A stretch of DNA of 36,010 nucleotides, taken from Clostridia bacterium (GTDB lineage: Bacteria > Bacillota > Clostridia > Oscillospirales > Acutalibacteraceae). The stretch lies in assembly GCA_017623315.1 (NCBI GenBank), contig JAGAPJ010000090.1, positions 1-36,010 on the forward strand. The letters are read 5' to 3'. The stretch's first letter is position 1. Each line of letters begins with the position of its first letter. A program made the position numbers and the translations under genes. The notes under the pieces were generated by a model that was given only the letters and a program-made list of their open reading frames with translations, was not told where the DNA came from and did not search any database. Positions 1-8,203 of this stretch are shown in pieces.

Positions 1-150
1 CTTGGTAACGGGCGCAAATCCCGTCGACTGCTACTAACACCTAAGGTGCTTTCGGTCGCCCTCATAAGTCCATTCACTTAACCCGAAGCTACGGCATTTC
101 CACCCTCAGCCGTTCTCTAAAAGCCCGAAGAAAAGCTACTTACTCTTAAT
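1..150 (-). ncRNA. T-box riboswitch leader (5' part), tryptophan specifier
   Basis: Read on the minus strand, this stretch has the ordered landmarks of a T-box leader. There is an AGTAG near the 5' end, then AGAGAACGGC (the AG-bulge/kink-turn side of Stem I). The specifier loop reads GAA-TGG-ACTTATGAG, with TGG at 72-70. A second AGTAG follows at about 36-32, and then a stem III-like GACGGG...CCCGTTA. T-box leaders sense uncharged tRNA by pairing the specifier codon with its anticodon; TGG implies tRNA-Trp. The downstream gene, probably trpS or a tryptophan biosynthesis or uptake gene, and the antiterminator (T-box TGGAACC) would lie beyond the left edge. A TATGAT hexamer at 154-149 could be its -10, but no good -35 is visible. 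The alignment to the family was made by eye. Confidence 0.85.
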
Positions 151-179
151 CATAGGTTTAAAATATTTTAACTTATATA

Positions 180-1232
180 TTAGTTGTTTTGGAAGAAGCT
201 CATAACGTCGTCATAAGTTTCGTCGTCGTCTTTAGTGTTGCTCATAAAAGATGTAAGAATATCACTCTTGTCTTCTTTCTTTTCGTCGCCAAGACCTGTG
301 GCAACAACAGTTACACGAATAGTGTCTTCAATGCTTTCATCAAGCTGAGCACCCCAAATGATTGTTGCATCGGGATGAGCCATTTCGGAAATAATAGTAG
401 AAGCAAGTTCAACTTCTTCAAGGCCAATATCAACAGAACCGGTGATGCTGATGATTACACCACGTGCATTTTCCATAGAGGTTTCGATAAGAGGACTTGA
501 AATAGCAGCACGAGCAGCCTGTTCAGCCTTATCACGACCTGTAGCAACGCCAACACCCATGTGTGCATAGCCAGCGTCAGCCATAATTGACTTAACGTCA
601 GCAAAGTCAAGGTTAACGAGAGCTGTAACGTTGATAAGCTCAGAAATGCTTTGAACACCCTGACGAAGAACATCGTCAGCAATGTCAAATGCGTTTTTGA
701 ATGTAATCTTTTCAGCTGAAACAAACTTAAGACGTTCGTTGGGGATAACGATTAAGCTGTCAACATATTCGCGTAAAGCAGCAATACCAGATTCAGCCTG
801 TGTCATACGTTTTTTGCCTTCAAAAGCAAAGGGCTTGGTAACGATACCAACGGTAAGAATGCCAAGTTCCTTAGCGATAGAAGCAACAACAGGAGCCGCA
901 CCGGTACCTGTACCGCCGCCCATACCTGCGGTAATGAAAATCATATCAGCGTCGCGGATAGAAGCTGCAATTTCATCGCGTGATTCTTCAGCAGCAGCGT
1001 GACCGTTGTTGGGGTTGCCGCCTGCGCCCATGCCTGCAGTTGTTTTGTCACCAATTTGGAGTTTAACGTCTGCCTTAGATTTGATTAAAGCTGCTTTATC
1101 GGTATTGATTGCAACGAATTCAACACCCTTAACGCCAGCGTCAACCATGCGGTTTACAGCGTTTCCGCCGCCGCCGCCAACGCCAACGACTTTAATTTGT
1201 ACTACGTTTTGGTCTTCTACGAATTCAAACAT
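180..1232 (-). CDS. ftsZ: cell division GTPase FtsZ
   Basis: Tubulin-like GTPase that polymerises into the Z ring at mid-cell. The tubulin signature GGGTGTG is at residues 105-111, the N-terminal glycine-rich nucleotide loop ([13 protein letters not shown]) at about 17-29, and the T7 synergy loop NLDFADVK with its two catalytic aspartates at about 207-214. At 350 residues it is on the short side because the disordered linker after the globular core is only about 25 residues. The C-terminal peptide ends [10 protein letters not shown], a divergent form of the usual D(I/V)PxFLR tail that binds FtsA, SepF or ZipA. The ATG start is preceded by AAGGAG at 1246-1241. It is the last gene of the dcw cluster and has its own upstream promoter; no ftsA precedes it. 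Confidence 0.98.
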   Translation of the reverse strand: MFEFVEDQNVVQIKVVGVGGGGGNAVNRMVDAGVKGVEFVAINTDKAALIKSKADVKLQIGDKTTAGMGAGGNPNNGHAAAEESRDEIAASIRDADMIFITAGMGGGTGTGAAPVVASIAKELGILTVGIVTKPFAFEGKKRMTQAESGIAALREYVDSLIVIPNERLKFVSAEKITFKNAFDIADDVLRQGVQSISELINVTALVNLDFADVKSIMADAGYAHMGVGVATGRDKAEQAARAAISSPLIETSMENARGVIISITGSVDIGLEEVELASTIISEMAHPDATIIWGAQLDESIEDTIRVTVVATGLGDEKKEDKSDILTSFMSNTKDDDETYDDVMSFFQNN

Positions 1233-1291
1233 TTTTATTTCTCCTTGTATGTAAAATAAGCATAATTAGACTATTTGCATAATATATATAA

Positions 1292-1320
1292 ATAATAACA
1301 TAACATTTAGCAAATTTCAA
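1292..1320 (-). promoter_or_regulatory. sigma-A-type promoter for ftsZ
   Basis: On the minus strand, TTGAAA (1320-1315), a 17-base spacer and TATTAT (1297-1292) lie in the AT-rich 116-base gap between ftsQ and ftsZ. This would let ftsZ be expressed independently of the rest of the cluster. Called by eye; AT-rich gaps produce chance matches. Confidence 0.5.
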
Positions 1321-1348
1321 CACTTTTTATTACAATTTTGTTATTTTT

Positions 1349-2158
1349 TTATTTTGTGTTATTTTCAACAAAAGTTCCTTGCTTATTTTGGTCATTCCAC
1401 ATACTTAAATTTATGTCGCCCCTTTTATTTTCAGCAAGATTTTCGATTGAAACCTTTAAATGTTTAACTTTATTTTCTAAATAATTTTCGGTGCCAAAAT
1501 TTACGTTAAATCTACCTTCAACACCTGCTTTAATTGTTATTTTGCTTGTAACATCTACGTAATCAATTTTAATATTATTATCCTCCAAGAGCTTAATGGT
1601 ATTTTGAAGCATTTTATAAGATTTTTCATCTTCAAAAACAATTTCGCTACCAACCGTGCATTTAATTTTTGAAGCCTTAATTTCAAAAACACCGTCGGTT
1701 TTGTCGGTTACCTTTTCAAGCACCCAGCCCGCCTTACTTACGTTATAATAAGCACCGTTTTGCATAACGCAATAATGTGCCTTCGCATCAGTAACCTTAA
1801 TATTTAACGTATCGGGCAAATTACGATTAAACTCTACCTTTTCAATAAATGGCAGCTTTGCCTTTAATAAATCAGCGGCATTTTTTTGACCAAATGTAAA
1901 AATATTATCACCTATTTTTATGCCACTGTTTGCGACAATTTCTTCACTTGTGTAAATTCTACTGCCGCTTGCGGAAATTTTAGTTATAGGGAAAAGCACC
2001 GTTAAACAAAGTATAACGGCAGTTATTACCAAAGCAATTATTGAAGCTATTAAGCCTGTTATAAGCCTTTTTTTACGAGCTTTTCTTTGACGGGCTTTGC
2101 GTTTTTCCAAAAACTCGTCACGTATGGGTTGGTTTTTCAAAAAATCATTCCTTAACAT
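1349..2158 (-). CDS. ftsQ: cell division protein FtsQ/DivIB
   Basis: Bitopic membrane protein of the divisome that binds FtsB/FtsL and helps control septal peptidoglycan synthesis. It has a very basic cytoplasmic N-terminus (Lys/Arg-rich, about residues 20-33), one transmembrane helix (GLIASIIALVITAVILCL), and then an extracellular POTRA domain containing FPITKISASGSRIYTSEEI and the conserved PFIEKVEFNRNLPDTL segment. The open frame extends upstream to 2188, but the ATG at 2158 (MLRNDF) is the better choice and overlaps the 3' end of murA by 14 bases. A TTG at 2140 has an AAGGA in good position and is an alternative start. The murA-ftsQ overlap suggests translational coupling. Confidence 0.92.
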   Translation of the reverse strand: MLRNDFLKNQPIRDEFLEKRKARQRKARKKRLITGLIASIIALVITAVILCLTVLFPITKISASGSRIYTSEEIVANSGIKIGDNIFTFGQKNAADLLKAKLPFIEKVEFNRNLPDTLNIKVTDAKAHYCVMQNGAYYNVSKAGWVLEKVTDKTDGVFEIKASKIKCTVGSEIVFEDEKSYKMLQNTIKLLEDNNIKIDYVDVTSKITIKAGVEGRFNVNFGTENYLENKVKHLKVSIENLAENKRGDINLSMWNDQNKQGTFVENNTK

Positions 2159-3401
2159 TAATATCGGCGCCAACGCTAGCCAAAACACCGACTATATTAT
2201 CATAACCGCGATTAATATGTGATATATTAGTAATTTCGCTTTCACCCCGTGCCACAAGTGACGCTACAACAAGTGCCGCACCACCACGAAGGTCGGGGCA
2301 AACGCATTTAGCACCCGAAAGAGATTTAACACCCTCGATAACCGCAACCTTACCCTCGGTTTTAATATTAGCACCTAGTCGGTTTAATTCGTTAATAAAA
2401 CGAAATCGATTTTCAAAAATATTTTCCACAAAAACTGTCGTACCCTGCGCTGTGGCAAGCATTGCAATTAGTAGCGGACCCGCATCTGTTGGAAAGGCAG
2501 GATAAACCAAGCTGCGAATTGTCGGCACACGGTATAGCCGTTTTGGTGAAGTGATTTTTAAGGATTTACCCTTAACCGATATGTCGCATCCGCTTTCACG
2601 AAAAGTGTGTAAAATTGAAACCATGTGCGACGGCATAATATTAGTAAGGGTCACTTCTCCACCCGTCACAGCAGCCGCCGACATATAGGTTGTCGCAACA
2701 ATTCGGTCGGGTATTATTGTATGCGTTGTGCCATGAAGCTTATCGACACCGTGAATATAAACCGTGTCAGACCCACTACCATAAATTCGTGCACCTGCGC
2801 TGTTTAAAAAATCAGCAAGGTCGCTAATTTCAGGCTCCTTTGCCGCATTATGAATTACCGTAACACCCTTTGCTGTGGCAGCGGTTAAAATAATGTTTTC
2901 GGTAGCACCAACGCTTGGAAAGGTTAAATGAATTTCACACCCCAAAAGTCCATTTTCGGCATTACAGTTTAAAAAGCCGTGTTCTTCGGTGATTTCTACA
3001 CCTAGCTTTTTAAGGGCAGATAAATGCAAATCAATTGGACGGGGGCCCAATTCGCACCCGCCCGGGCTTGATATTACAGCCCGTTTCATACGACCTAAAA
3101 TACCGCCTAAAAATACAACCGAGGACCGCATTTCACGCATTAAACTTTCGGGAATTTCATAATAACTAATACTGCGACAGTCAACCGTTACGGTTTTATT
3201 GTTATAAGTAACTTTTGCGCCGAAATTTTGTAAAATTTTAATTGAAGTTTGAACATCGGACAGGTCAGGACAGTTATGTATAACACACTCGCCGTCGCAT
3301 AACACTGCACCTGCCAAAACAGGCAACACGCTGTTTTTAGCACCCTGTACTGCAATTTCACCCGACAGCCTTTTTCCCCCGTTTACAATAATTTCAGCCA
3401 A
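2145..3401 (-). CDS. murA: UDP-N-acetylglucosamine 1-carboxyvinyltransferase MurA
   Basis: Catalyses the first committed step of peptidoglycan synthesis in the cytoplasm, adding the enolpyruvyl group of PEP to UDP-GlcNAc. The active-site loop SSPGGCELGPRPIDLHL carries the catalytic cysteine (equivalent to E. coli Cys115; Cys116 with the start used here), so fosfomycin sensitivity is expected. The frame is open to a GTG at 3416, but the TTG at 3401 has GGGGTG seven bases upstream and gives a start (xAEIIVNGGKRLSGE) that matches the usual MurA N-terminus, so I chose it (418 residues). It lies between murG and ftsQ in the dcw cluster. Firmicutes often have two MurA paralogues; which one this is cannot be told here. 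Confidence 0.95.
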   Translation of the reverse strand: MAEIIVNGGKRLSGEIAVQGAKNSVLPVLAGAVLCDGECVIHNCPDLSDVQTSIKILQNFGAKVTYNNKTVTVDCRSISYYEIPESLMREMRSSVVFLGGILGRMKRAVISSPGGCELGPRPIDLHLSALKKLGVEITEEHGFLNCNAENGLLGCEIHLTFPSVGATENIILTAATAKGVTVIHNAAKEPEISDLADFLNSAGARIYGSGSDTVYIHGVDKLHGTTHTIIPDRIVATTYMSAAAVTGGEVTLTNIMPSHMVSILHTFRESGCDISVKGKSLKITSPKRLYRVPTIRSLVYPAFPTDAGPLLIAMLATAQGTTVFVENIFENRFRFINELNRLGANIKTEGKVAVIEGVKSLSGAKCVCPDLRGGAALVVASLVARGESEITNISHINRGYDNIVGVLASVGADINVKE

Positions 3402-3464
3402 ATTAATGCACCCCACAAGTATAAATTATTTTACAACTTATACTATGCAAAAATGCAAAAAGGG

Positions 3465-4577
3465 TCACGATTTATTATATAAATCCATTAAAACTGCGTA
3501 AATTCTTTCATTAGCATCAATAATTGCGTTTTCGCGTGATGCTTTTTCCATTAAAGTAATTTTTTCTTTATCGGCTAAAAGTTCTTTAACAGTATTTATT
3601 ATTTTTTCTTTGGTAAGGTCTTTTTCTTCAATAAGCTCGGCTGCGCCTGCGTTTTTAAGGGTCATACCGTTGTGATACTGATGGTTTTCAGCCACAAAGG
3701 GTGACGGGATTAAAACAGCCGCCTTACCGCAAGCCTGTATTTCACCTAATGTAATTGCGCCCGCCCTGCTTATAACCAAATCGGCAGCAGCCATACAAAC
3801 GTCCATATCGGTGATATATTCACGAATTTCAATACCGCTGTGAAGCTTTACGTCCTCTAGGTTTTTAAGCATATCGCTATAACCCAGCTTGCCCGTTGCG
3901 TGAATATGGTAATAATTTTCGGTTGGATTATGCCACTTAATAAGCTCGCACACTGATTCGTTTAAGTGCTTTGCACCAAGCGAGCCACCGAAAGACAAAA
4001 TTAAAGGACGGTTGTCCAATTTTAAAATTTTACGTGCTGTTGCTTTATCCATTGTAAGCAATTCACGTCTTATTGGATTACCCGTTATAATGGGCTTTTT
4101 ATTAAGCTTTAAGTATTTTTCTGCTTCGGGCATTGCAAGCATTACACGGTCAGCTTTTGGCGCTAACATTTTGGTGGTAACACCGGGGAAAGCGTTTTGT
4201 TCGTGTATTGCGGTTTTAATTTTTAACTGCTGCGCCGCCTTAAGCACAGGACCGCTTACGTAACCGCCTGTACCTACTACCAAATCGGGTTTAATTTCCT
4301 TTAAAAGCTTTTTAGCCTTAACATTTGAAGTCACTGCCAACTTTGCGGCATTTATGTTATGAGCAATACCCTTAATGTTTAATTTGCGTGAAAAACCCGA
4401 AACCTTGACGGGATAAAAAGCATAGCCCTTTTCGGGTACAAGCTTTGCTTCAAGCTTATCGGGTGTACCGATATAATATATTTCAGCGTCGGGATGGTTT
4501 AATTTAATATAATCAGCAATCGCTAAAGCAGGATTAATATGCCCTGCTGTGCCACCGCCCGCAAATAAAATTTTCAT
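3465..4577 (-). CDS. murG: UDP-GlcNAc:lipid I N-acetylglucosaminyltransferase MurG
   Basis: Membrane-associated GT-B glycosyltransferase that converts lipid I to lipid II on the cytoplasmic face. The N-terminal glycine loop GGGTAGH is at residues 7-13, the second loop SFGGSLGA lies mid-protein, and the donor-binding segment GAITLGEI...PSPFVAENHQYHNG is towards the C-terminus. The open frame runs 24 codons further upstream, but the ATG at 4577 follows AAAGGGG at suitable spacing and gives the normal MKILFAGGGTAGH start, so the protein is 370 residues. It starts 13 bases after the ftsW stop, consistent with one transcript supplying the lipid II precursor to the FtsW/PBP pair encoded upstream. 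Confidence 0.97.
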   Translation of the reverse strand: MKILFAGGGTAGHINPALAIADYIKLNHPDAEIYYIGTPDKLEAKLVPEKGYAFYPVKVSGFSRKLNIKGIAHNINAAKLAVTSNVKAKKLLKEIKPDLVVGTGGYVSGPVLKAAQQLKIKTAIHEQNAFPGVTTKMLAPKADRVMLAMPEAEKYLKLNKKPIITGNPIRRELLTMDKATARKILKLDNRPLILSFGGSLGAKHLNESVCELIKWHNPTENYYHIHATGKLGYSDMLKNLEDVKLHSGIEIREYITDMDVCMAAADLVISRAGAITLGEIQACGKAAVLIPSPFVAENHQYHNGMTLKNAGAAELIEEKDLTKEKIINTVKELLADKEKITLMEKASRENAIIDANERIYAVLMDLYNKS

Positions 4578-4590
4578 AAAAAATTCCCCT

Positions 4591-5730
4591 TTAGGTTTTT
4601 TCAAGATTTGTGCTGCGTGAAATTGACAGCACAATACCCATTTCGGCAAGTAGAATTAACAGTGACGTACCGCCATAACTGAAAAACGGCAAGCTGATAC
4701 CCGTATTTGGAATTGTATTTGTAACAACCCAAATATTTAAAAGTGCCTGAAGACCAACTTGGAAGGTAAGGCCAATAGCCATTAATGAACCAAATTTATC
4801 CTTAGCGCGCATAGCAATTGTAAAACCACGCCAAATAAGTAAGCAAAATAGTATAATAATAACCATTGCGCCTATAAGACCTAACTCTTCACATACGATG
4901 GAGAAAATGAAGTCGTTATGAGGCTCGGGCACCCAAAGGTGCTTTTGACGGGACTGACCGATACCGCGCCCCCAAATACCGCCTGAGCCAATAGCTAAAA
5001 GTGACTGAATAGTTTGGAAGCCCTTACCCGACGGGTCAAGCCAAGGATTAAGCCAATACTGTATACGGTCGGAAGCATAACCGATGGCACCGGTAACAAT
5101 TAACGCCGCAACACCTACAACACCAATACCTAAACCACCGATAATATATCTTTTAGCAAGTCCGCCACAAATAAGTAAAACAATGCCAAGGCAAAATACT
5201 AATACCGTTGCGGAAAGATGTGGCTCTAAAACAATTAACACACACGGAATTGCAATCAGTCCAATTAGAAACGCCACAAAGCCAAATTTTTCCATAAGCT
5301 TATAATTTGCTGCAATAAGGGAAGCTAACAATAAAATCACCGCAAATTTGGCAAGCTCGGACGGTTGCAAATTTATTGGACCAACTACAAGCCACCGCTT
5401 AACGTCCATACCTTTAAGCATTGGGGGCATAGCTAATAAGAAGCCAAGCACACCCATAATTAAAGCATAAAACAACCAAGCAAATTTACGATAAAAATGG
5501 TAATTTATAGTTGAAACAAACAGCATAAAAGCTACGCCCACAACCGCAAAAATTGCCTGACGTGAAATAAACTTATAACTGTTGCCATAATTTTCGTACG
5601 AATAAGCATAACTGGCTGAAAAAAGCATTACAAGACCAATTGTTAAAATAATTAATACTAAAGATAAAAAGGTGATATCCATTTTACCGTCAGTATTGAA
5701 AAAAGAAACCTTTTTCCTTGACTTTTGCAT
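4591..5730 (-). CDS. ftsW: SEDS-family peptidoglycan glycosyltransferase FtsW
   Basis: Polytopic SEDS protein that polymerises lipid II at the septum together with its cognate class B PBP. Hydrophobic segments run from about residue 17 to the C-terminus in a pattern consistent with ten helices. Family landmarks are visible: LQPSELAKFA in the middle, WLNPW...GFQTIQSLLAIGSGG in the large extracellular loop, PEPHNDFIFSIVCEELG, and the C-terminal NTIPNTGISLPFFSYGG. The ATG start has AGAGGTGA just upstream. In Clostridia this position may hold either FtsW or its sporulation paralogue SpoVE; vegetative FtsW is favoured because no other SEDS gene is in the cluster, but the two are not separable by eye. 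Confidence 0.93.
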   Translation of the reverse strand: MQKSRKKVSFFNTDGKMDITFLSLVLIILTIGLVMLFSASYAYSYENYGNSYKFISRQAIFAVVGVAFMLFVSTINYHFYRKFAWLFYALIMGVLGFLLAMPPMLKGMDVKRWLVVGPINLQPSELAKFAVILLLASLIAANYKLMEKFGFVAFLIGLIAIPCVLIVLEPHLSATVLVFCLGIVLLICGGLAKRYIIGGLGIGVVGVAALIVTGAIGYASDRIQYWLNPWLDPSGKGFQTIQSLLAIGSGGIWGRGIGQSRQKHLWVPEPHNDFIFSIVCEELGLIGAMVIIILFCLLIWRGFTIAMRAKDKFGSLMAIGLTFQVGLQALLNIWVVTNTIPNTGISLPFFSYGGTSLLILLAEMGIVLSISRSTNLEKT

Positions 5731-5755
5731 GAAATATCACCTCTTAAAATTTAAA

Positions 5756-6775
5756 TTATAATGAAAAGATAATAGGCAAAACCGCTAATACTGAGCCGAT
5801 TAAAGCCACAAATGAAAAAACTAAAACAATTTTATCCTCAGACCAGCCGCATTTTTCAAAATGGTGATGAATAGGTGCCATTTTAAAGATGCGTTTTTTA
5901 GTCTTTTTATAGTAAGCCACCTGAATAATATCAGAAAGCGCTTCGATTAAGTAAACAATACCTGCAAGTAATAACAATACAGGGCGACCAATACCAAATG
6001 AGAAAGCAACAACCATACCACCAAGGAACATTGAGCCTGTGTCACCCATAAATACCTTTGCAGGATGTGCATTCCAACAAATAAAGCCAACGAGTGCGCC
6101 AGCTAATGCGGCGGTAAGTACATTGATGTTAGCAAGGTTTAAAAAGCCTGCTGCCATCATAAAACCGCAAGACACAACAAGCGTTACGCTTGAAGCCAAA
6201 CCATCTATACCATCAGTAAGGTTAACGGCATTTGTAAAGCCGTAAATAAACATTAAAGCAATTGGCCAAAATATAAGACCAAAACCACTTACAATTGACA
6301 CGTCACCAATGAAGGGAATATAGGTTGTTCTCATTCCCGAAATTGCAAGTACGGTAAGGTACAACGCCGAAACAAGTAACTGCATAAAGGTTTTTTGTCG
6401 GGCTGTTAGACCTAAATTTCGTTTTTTTACAACCTTAATATAGTCGTCAAAAAAGCCGATAGCACCCATACAAAGTGCCAAAGCAAGACCAGCTATAAGG
6501 GCAGTTAGGCGGAATTTATCCTTACAGTCAAAAAAGAAGGGCTTTTCAAAAATTGCCGCATAAGCGAAACCGAAAGCAATGGATATTAAGACACCTGCTA
6601 TAAACATTACACCGCCCATTGTGGGTGTGCCCTGCTTTTCCTTATGCCAATTAGGACCTATTTCTAAAATAGTTTGCCCAAATTTAAGCTTTCTTAAATA
6701 AGGAATTACAATATAGCCCGAAAGAGCCGTTACTGCAAATGCGATTACCGCAACAATAAGGGAAGTAAAATCCAT
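5756..6775 (-). CDS. mraY: phospho-N-acetylmuramoyl-pentapeptide-transferase MraY
   Basis: Integral membrane enzyme that transfers phospho-MurNAc-pentapeptide to undecaprenyl phosphate, making lipid I. About ten hydrophobic helices are apparent. Diagnostic motifs are GTPTMGG near the N-terminus, the acidic pair in GFFDDY, NAVNLTDGIDGLA, NAHPAKVFMGDTGS and the PIHHHFE histidine motif. The frame could begin at a TTG at 6784, but the AGAGG ribosome binding site sits only a base or two from it; the ATG at 6775 has proper spacing (339 residues). It directly follows murE; the usual murF upstream and murD downstream neighbours are missing. Confidence 0.97.
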   Translation of the reverse strand: MDFTSLIVAVIAFAVTALSGYIVIPYLRKLKFGQTILEIGPNWHKEKQGTPTMGGVMFIAGVLISIAFGFAYAAIFEKPFFFDCKDKFRLTALIAGLALALCMGAIGFFDDYIKVVKKRNLGLTARQKTFMQLLVSALYLTVLAISGMRTTYIPFIGDVSIVSGFGLIFWPIALMFIYGFTNAVNLTDGIDGLASSVTLVVSCGFMMAAGFLNLANINVLTAALAGALVGFICWNAHPAKVFMGDTGSMFLGGMVVAFSFGIGRPVLLLLAGIVYLIEALSDIIQVAYYKKTKKRIFKMAPIHHHFEKCGWSEDKIVLVFSFVALIGSVLAVLPIIFSL

Positions 6776-6791
6776 AATTTTCAAACCTCTT

Positions 6792-8189
6792 TTAAGATAA
6801 CGCTTGTTTTACAATCTCGCGTTCATCAAAATGTATTTTTTCTTTGCCTATGATTTGGTAGGTTTCGTGTCCTTTACCTGCAAGTACTATTATATCATCT
6901 TTTTCCGCAATTGAAAGAGCAAATTTTATGGCATCTGCACGATTTTCAATAATTTTGTGCGGCTTTGTAGGTAAAACACCCTTTATAATGTCCGAAATAA
7001 CTGCTTTTGGGTCTTCAGTACGAGGATTATCGCTTGTAACAATTACGTAATCGGCATATATTGAAGCAATTTCACCCATAGCCGCTCTTTTGGTTTTATC
7101 ACGGTCACCGCCACAGCCAAACAGTACTATTAAACGGTTTTTTGGACATTCCTTAAAGGTTTTAAGTATGTTCTTTAAACCATCGGGCGTGTGAGCATAA
7201 TCAATTATAACTGTAAAATCCCCCGTATTGCTTAAAACCTCTGCCCTACCCTTAACACCGCTAAATTCTTTAAGTGCCGAAATTATGGTATCGCGTTCTA
7301 TATTTAAATAATCGGCTACTGCAACAGCACAAAGTGAATTATATACTGAAAATTTACCGGGTACATTAACTTTAATATGCTCGATTTTATCGGTTAAAAG
7401 CTTATATTCGGCAAAGGTGGGCTGTAAATTTAATGACTTTGCAATATATTCGGCATTATTTTCCAAGGAAATAGAGGTTTTATTGCACGATATTTCATTA
7501 TAAAGCCGTTTGCCATATTCGTTATCAATATTAATCACAGCATTATTGCACATATTAAAAAGCCTTTTCTTTGCAAGGTAATAGCTTTCCATATCATTGT
7601 GATAGTCAAGGTGGTCCTGCGTAAGATTTGTAAAAACAGCCGCATTAAATTTAAGACCGTCTACCCTTCCCATATCTAACGCGTGGGACGAAACCTCCAT
7701 AATCGCATATTCGCAACCCTTATCACGCATTATAGCAAATAAACGGTTAAGCTCAAACGCGTTTGGAGTTGTATTAACAGTGGGCATCATCTCGCCGCAA
7801 ATAACGTTTTGAATGGTACCGATGACACCAACCTTTTTATCTGCGGCTTCTAGAATTTCTTTAATTAAATAAGTAATTGTTGTTTTGCCGTTAGTACCCG
7901 TAACACCTATCAGCTTTAAGCTGTCGGCAGGGTTATTAAACCAATTAGCCGACATTTCACAAAAAGCACTAACGGTATTTTCAACAATGATTTGATTTTT
8001 AAAATTTGTTTTATTTTGTACAACCAGCGCAACAGCGCCATTTCTAACGGCATCCGCCCTGTATTGCGGATTGTTATGGATATCTACAAAAACAAAACCG
8101 TCCTGTACCTTAGTAGAATTATCGGTAATACCCATAACCTCTAACTGCCCAATGTGTTCATCACAGGCAATTATAGTGCCAAGTTTCAT
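6792..8189 (-). CDS. murE: UDP-MurNAc-tripeptide synthetase MurE, probably meso-DAP-adding
   Basis: Cytoplasmic ATP-dependent ligase that adds the third residue of the stem peptide to UDP-MurNAc-L-Ala-D-Glu. The Mur ligase domains are in order: an N-terminal substrate domain, an ATP-binding domain with the P-loop GVTGTNGKTT at residues 95-104, and a C-terminal domain. Residues 387-390 are DNPR, the motif whose arginine binds meso-diaminopimelate; lysine-adding enzymes differ here. ATG start with AGGAGG seven bases upstream. It is 14 bases downstream of the PBP gene. Confidence 0.96.
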   Translation of the reverse strand: MKLGTIIACDEHIGQLEVMGITDNSTKVQDGFVFVDIHNNPQYRADAVRNGAVALVVQNKTNFKNQIIVENTVSAFCEMSANWFNNPADSLKLIGVTGTNGKTTITYLIKEILEAADKKVGVIGTIQNVICGEMMPTVNTTPNAFELNRLFAIMRDKGCEYAIMEVSSHALDMGRVDGLKFNAAVFTNLTQDHLDYHNDMESYYLAKKRLFNMCNNAVINIDNEYGKRLYNEISCNKTSISLENNAEYIAKSLNLQPTFAEYKLLTDKIEHIKVNVPGKFSVYNSLCAVAVADYLNIERDTIISALKEFSGVKGRAEVLSNTGDFTVIIDYAHTPDGLKNILKTFKECPKNRLIVLFGCGGDRDKTKRAAMGEIASIYADYVIVTSDNPRTEDPKAVISDIIKGVLPTKPHKIIENRADAIKFALSIAEKDDIIVLAGKGHETYQIIGKEKIHFDEREIVKQALS

Positions 8190-8203
8190 TGTTGCCTCCT
8201 AAC

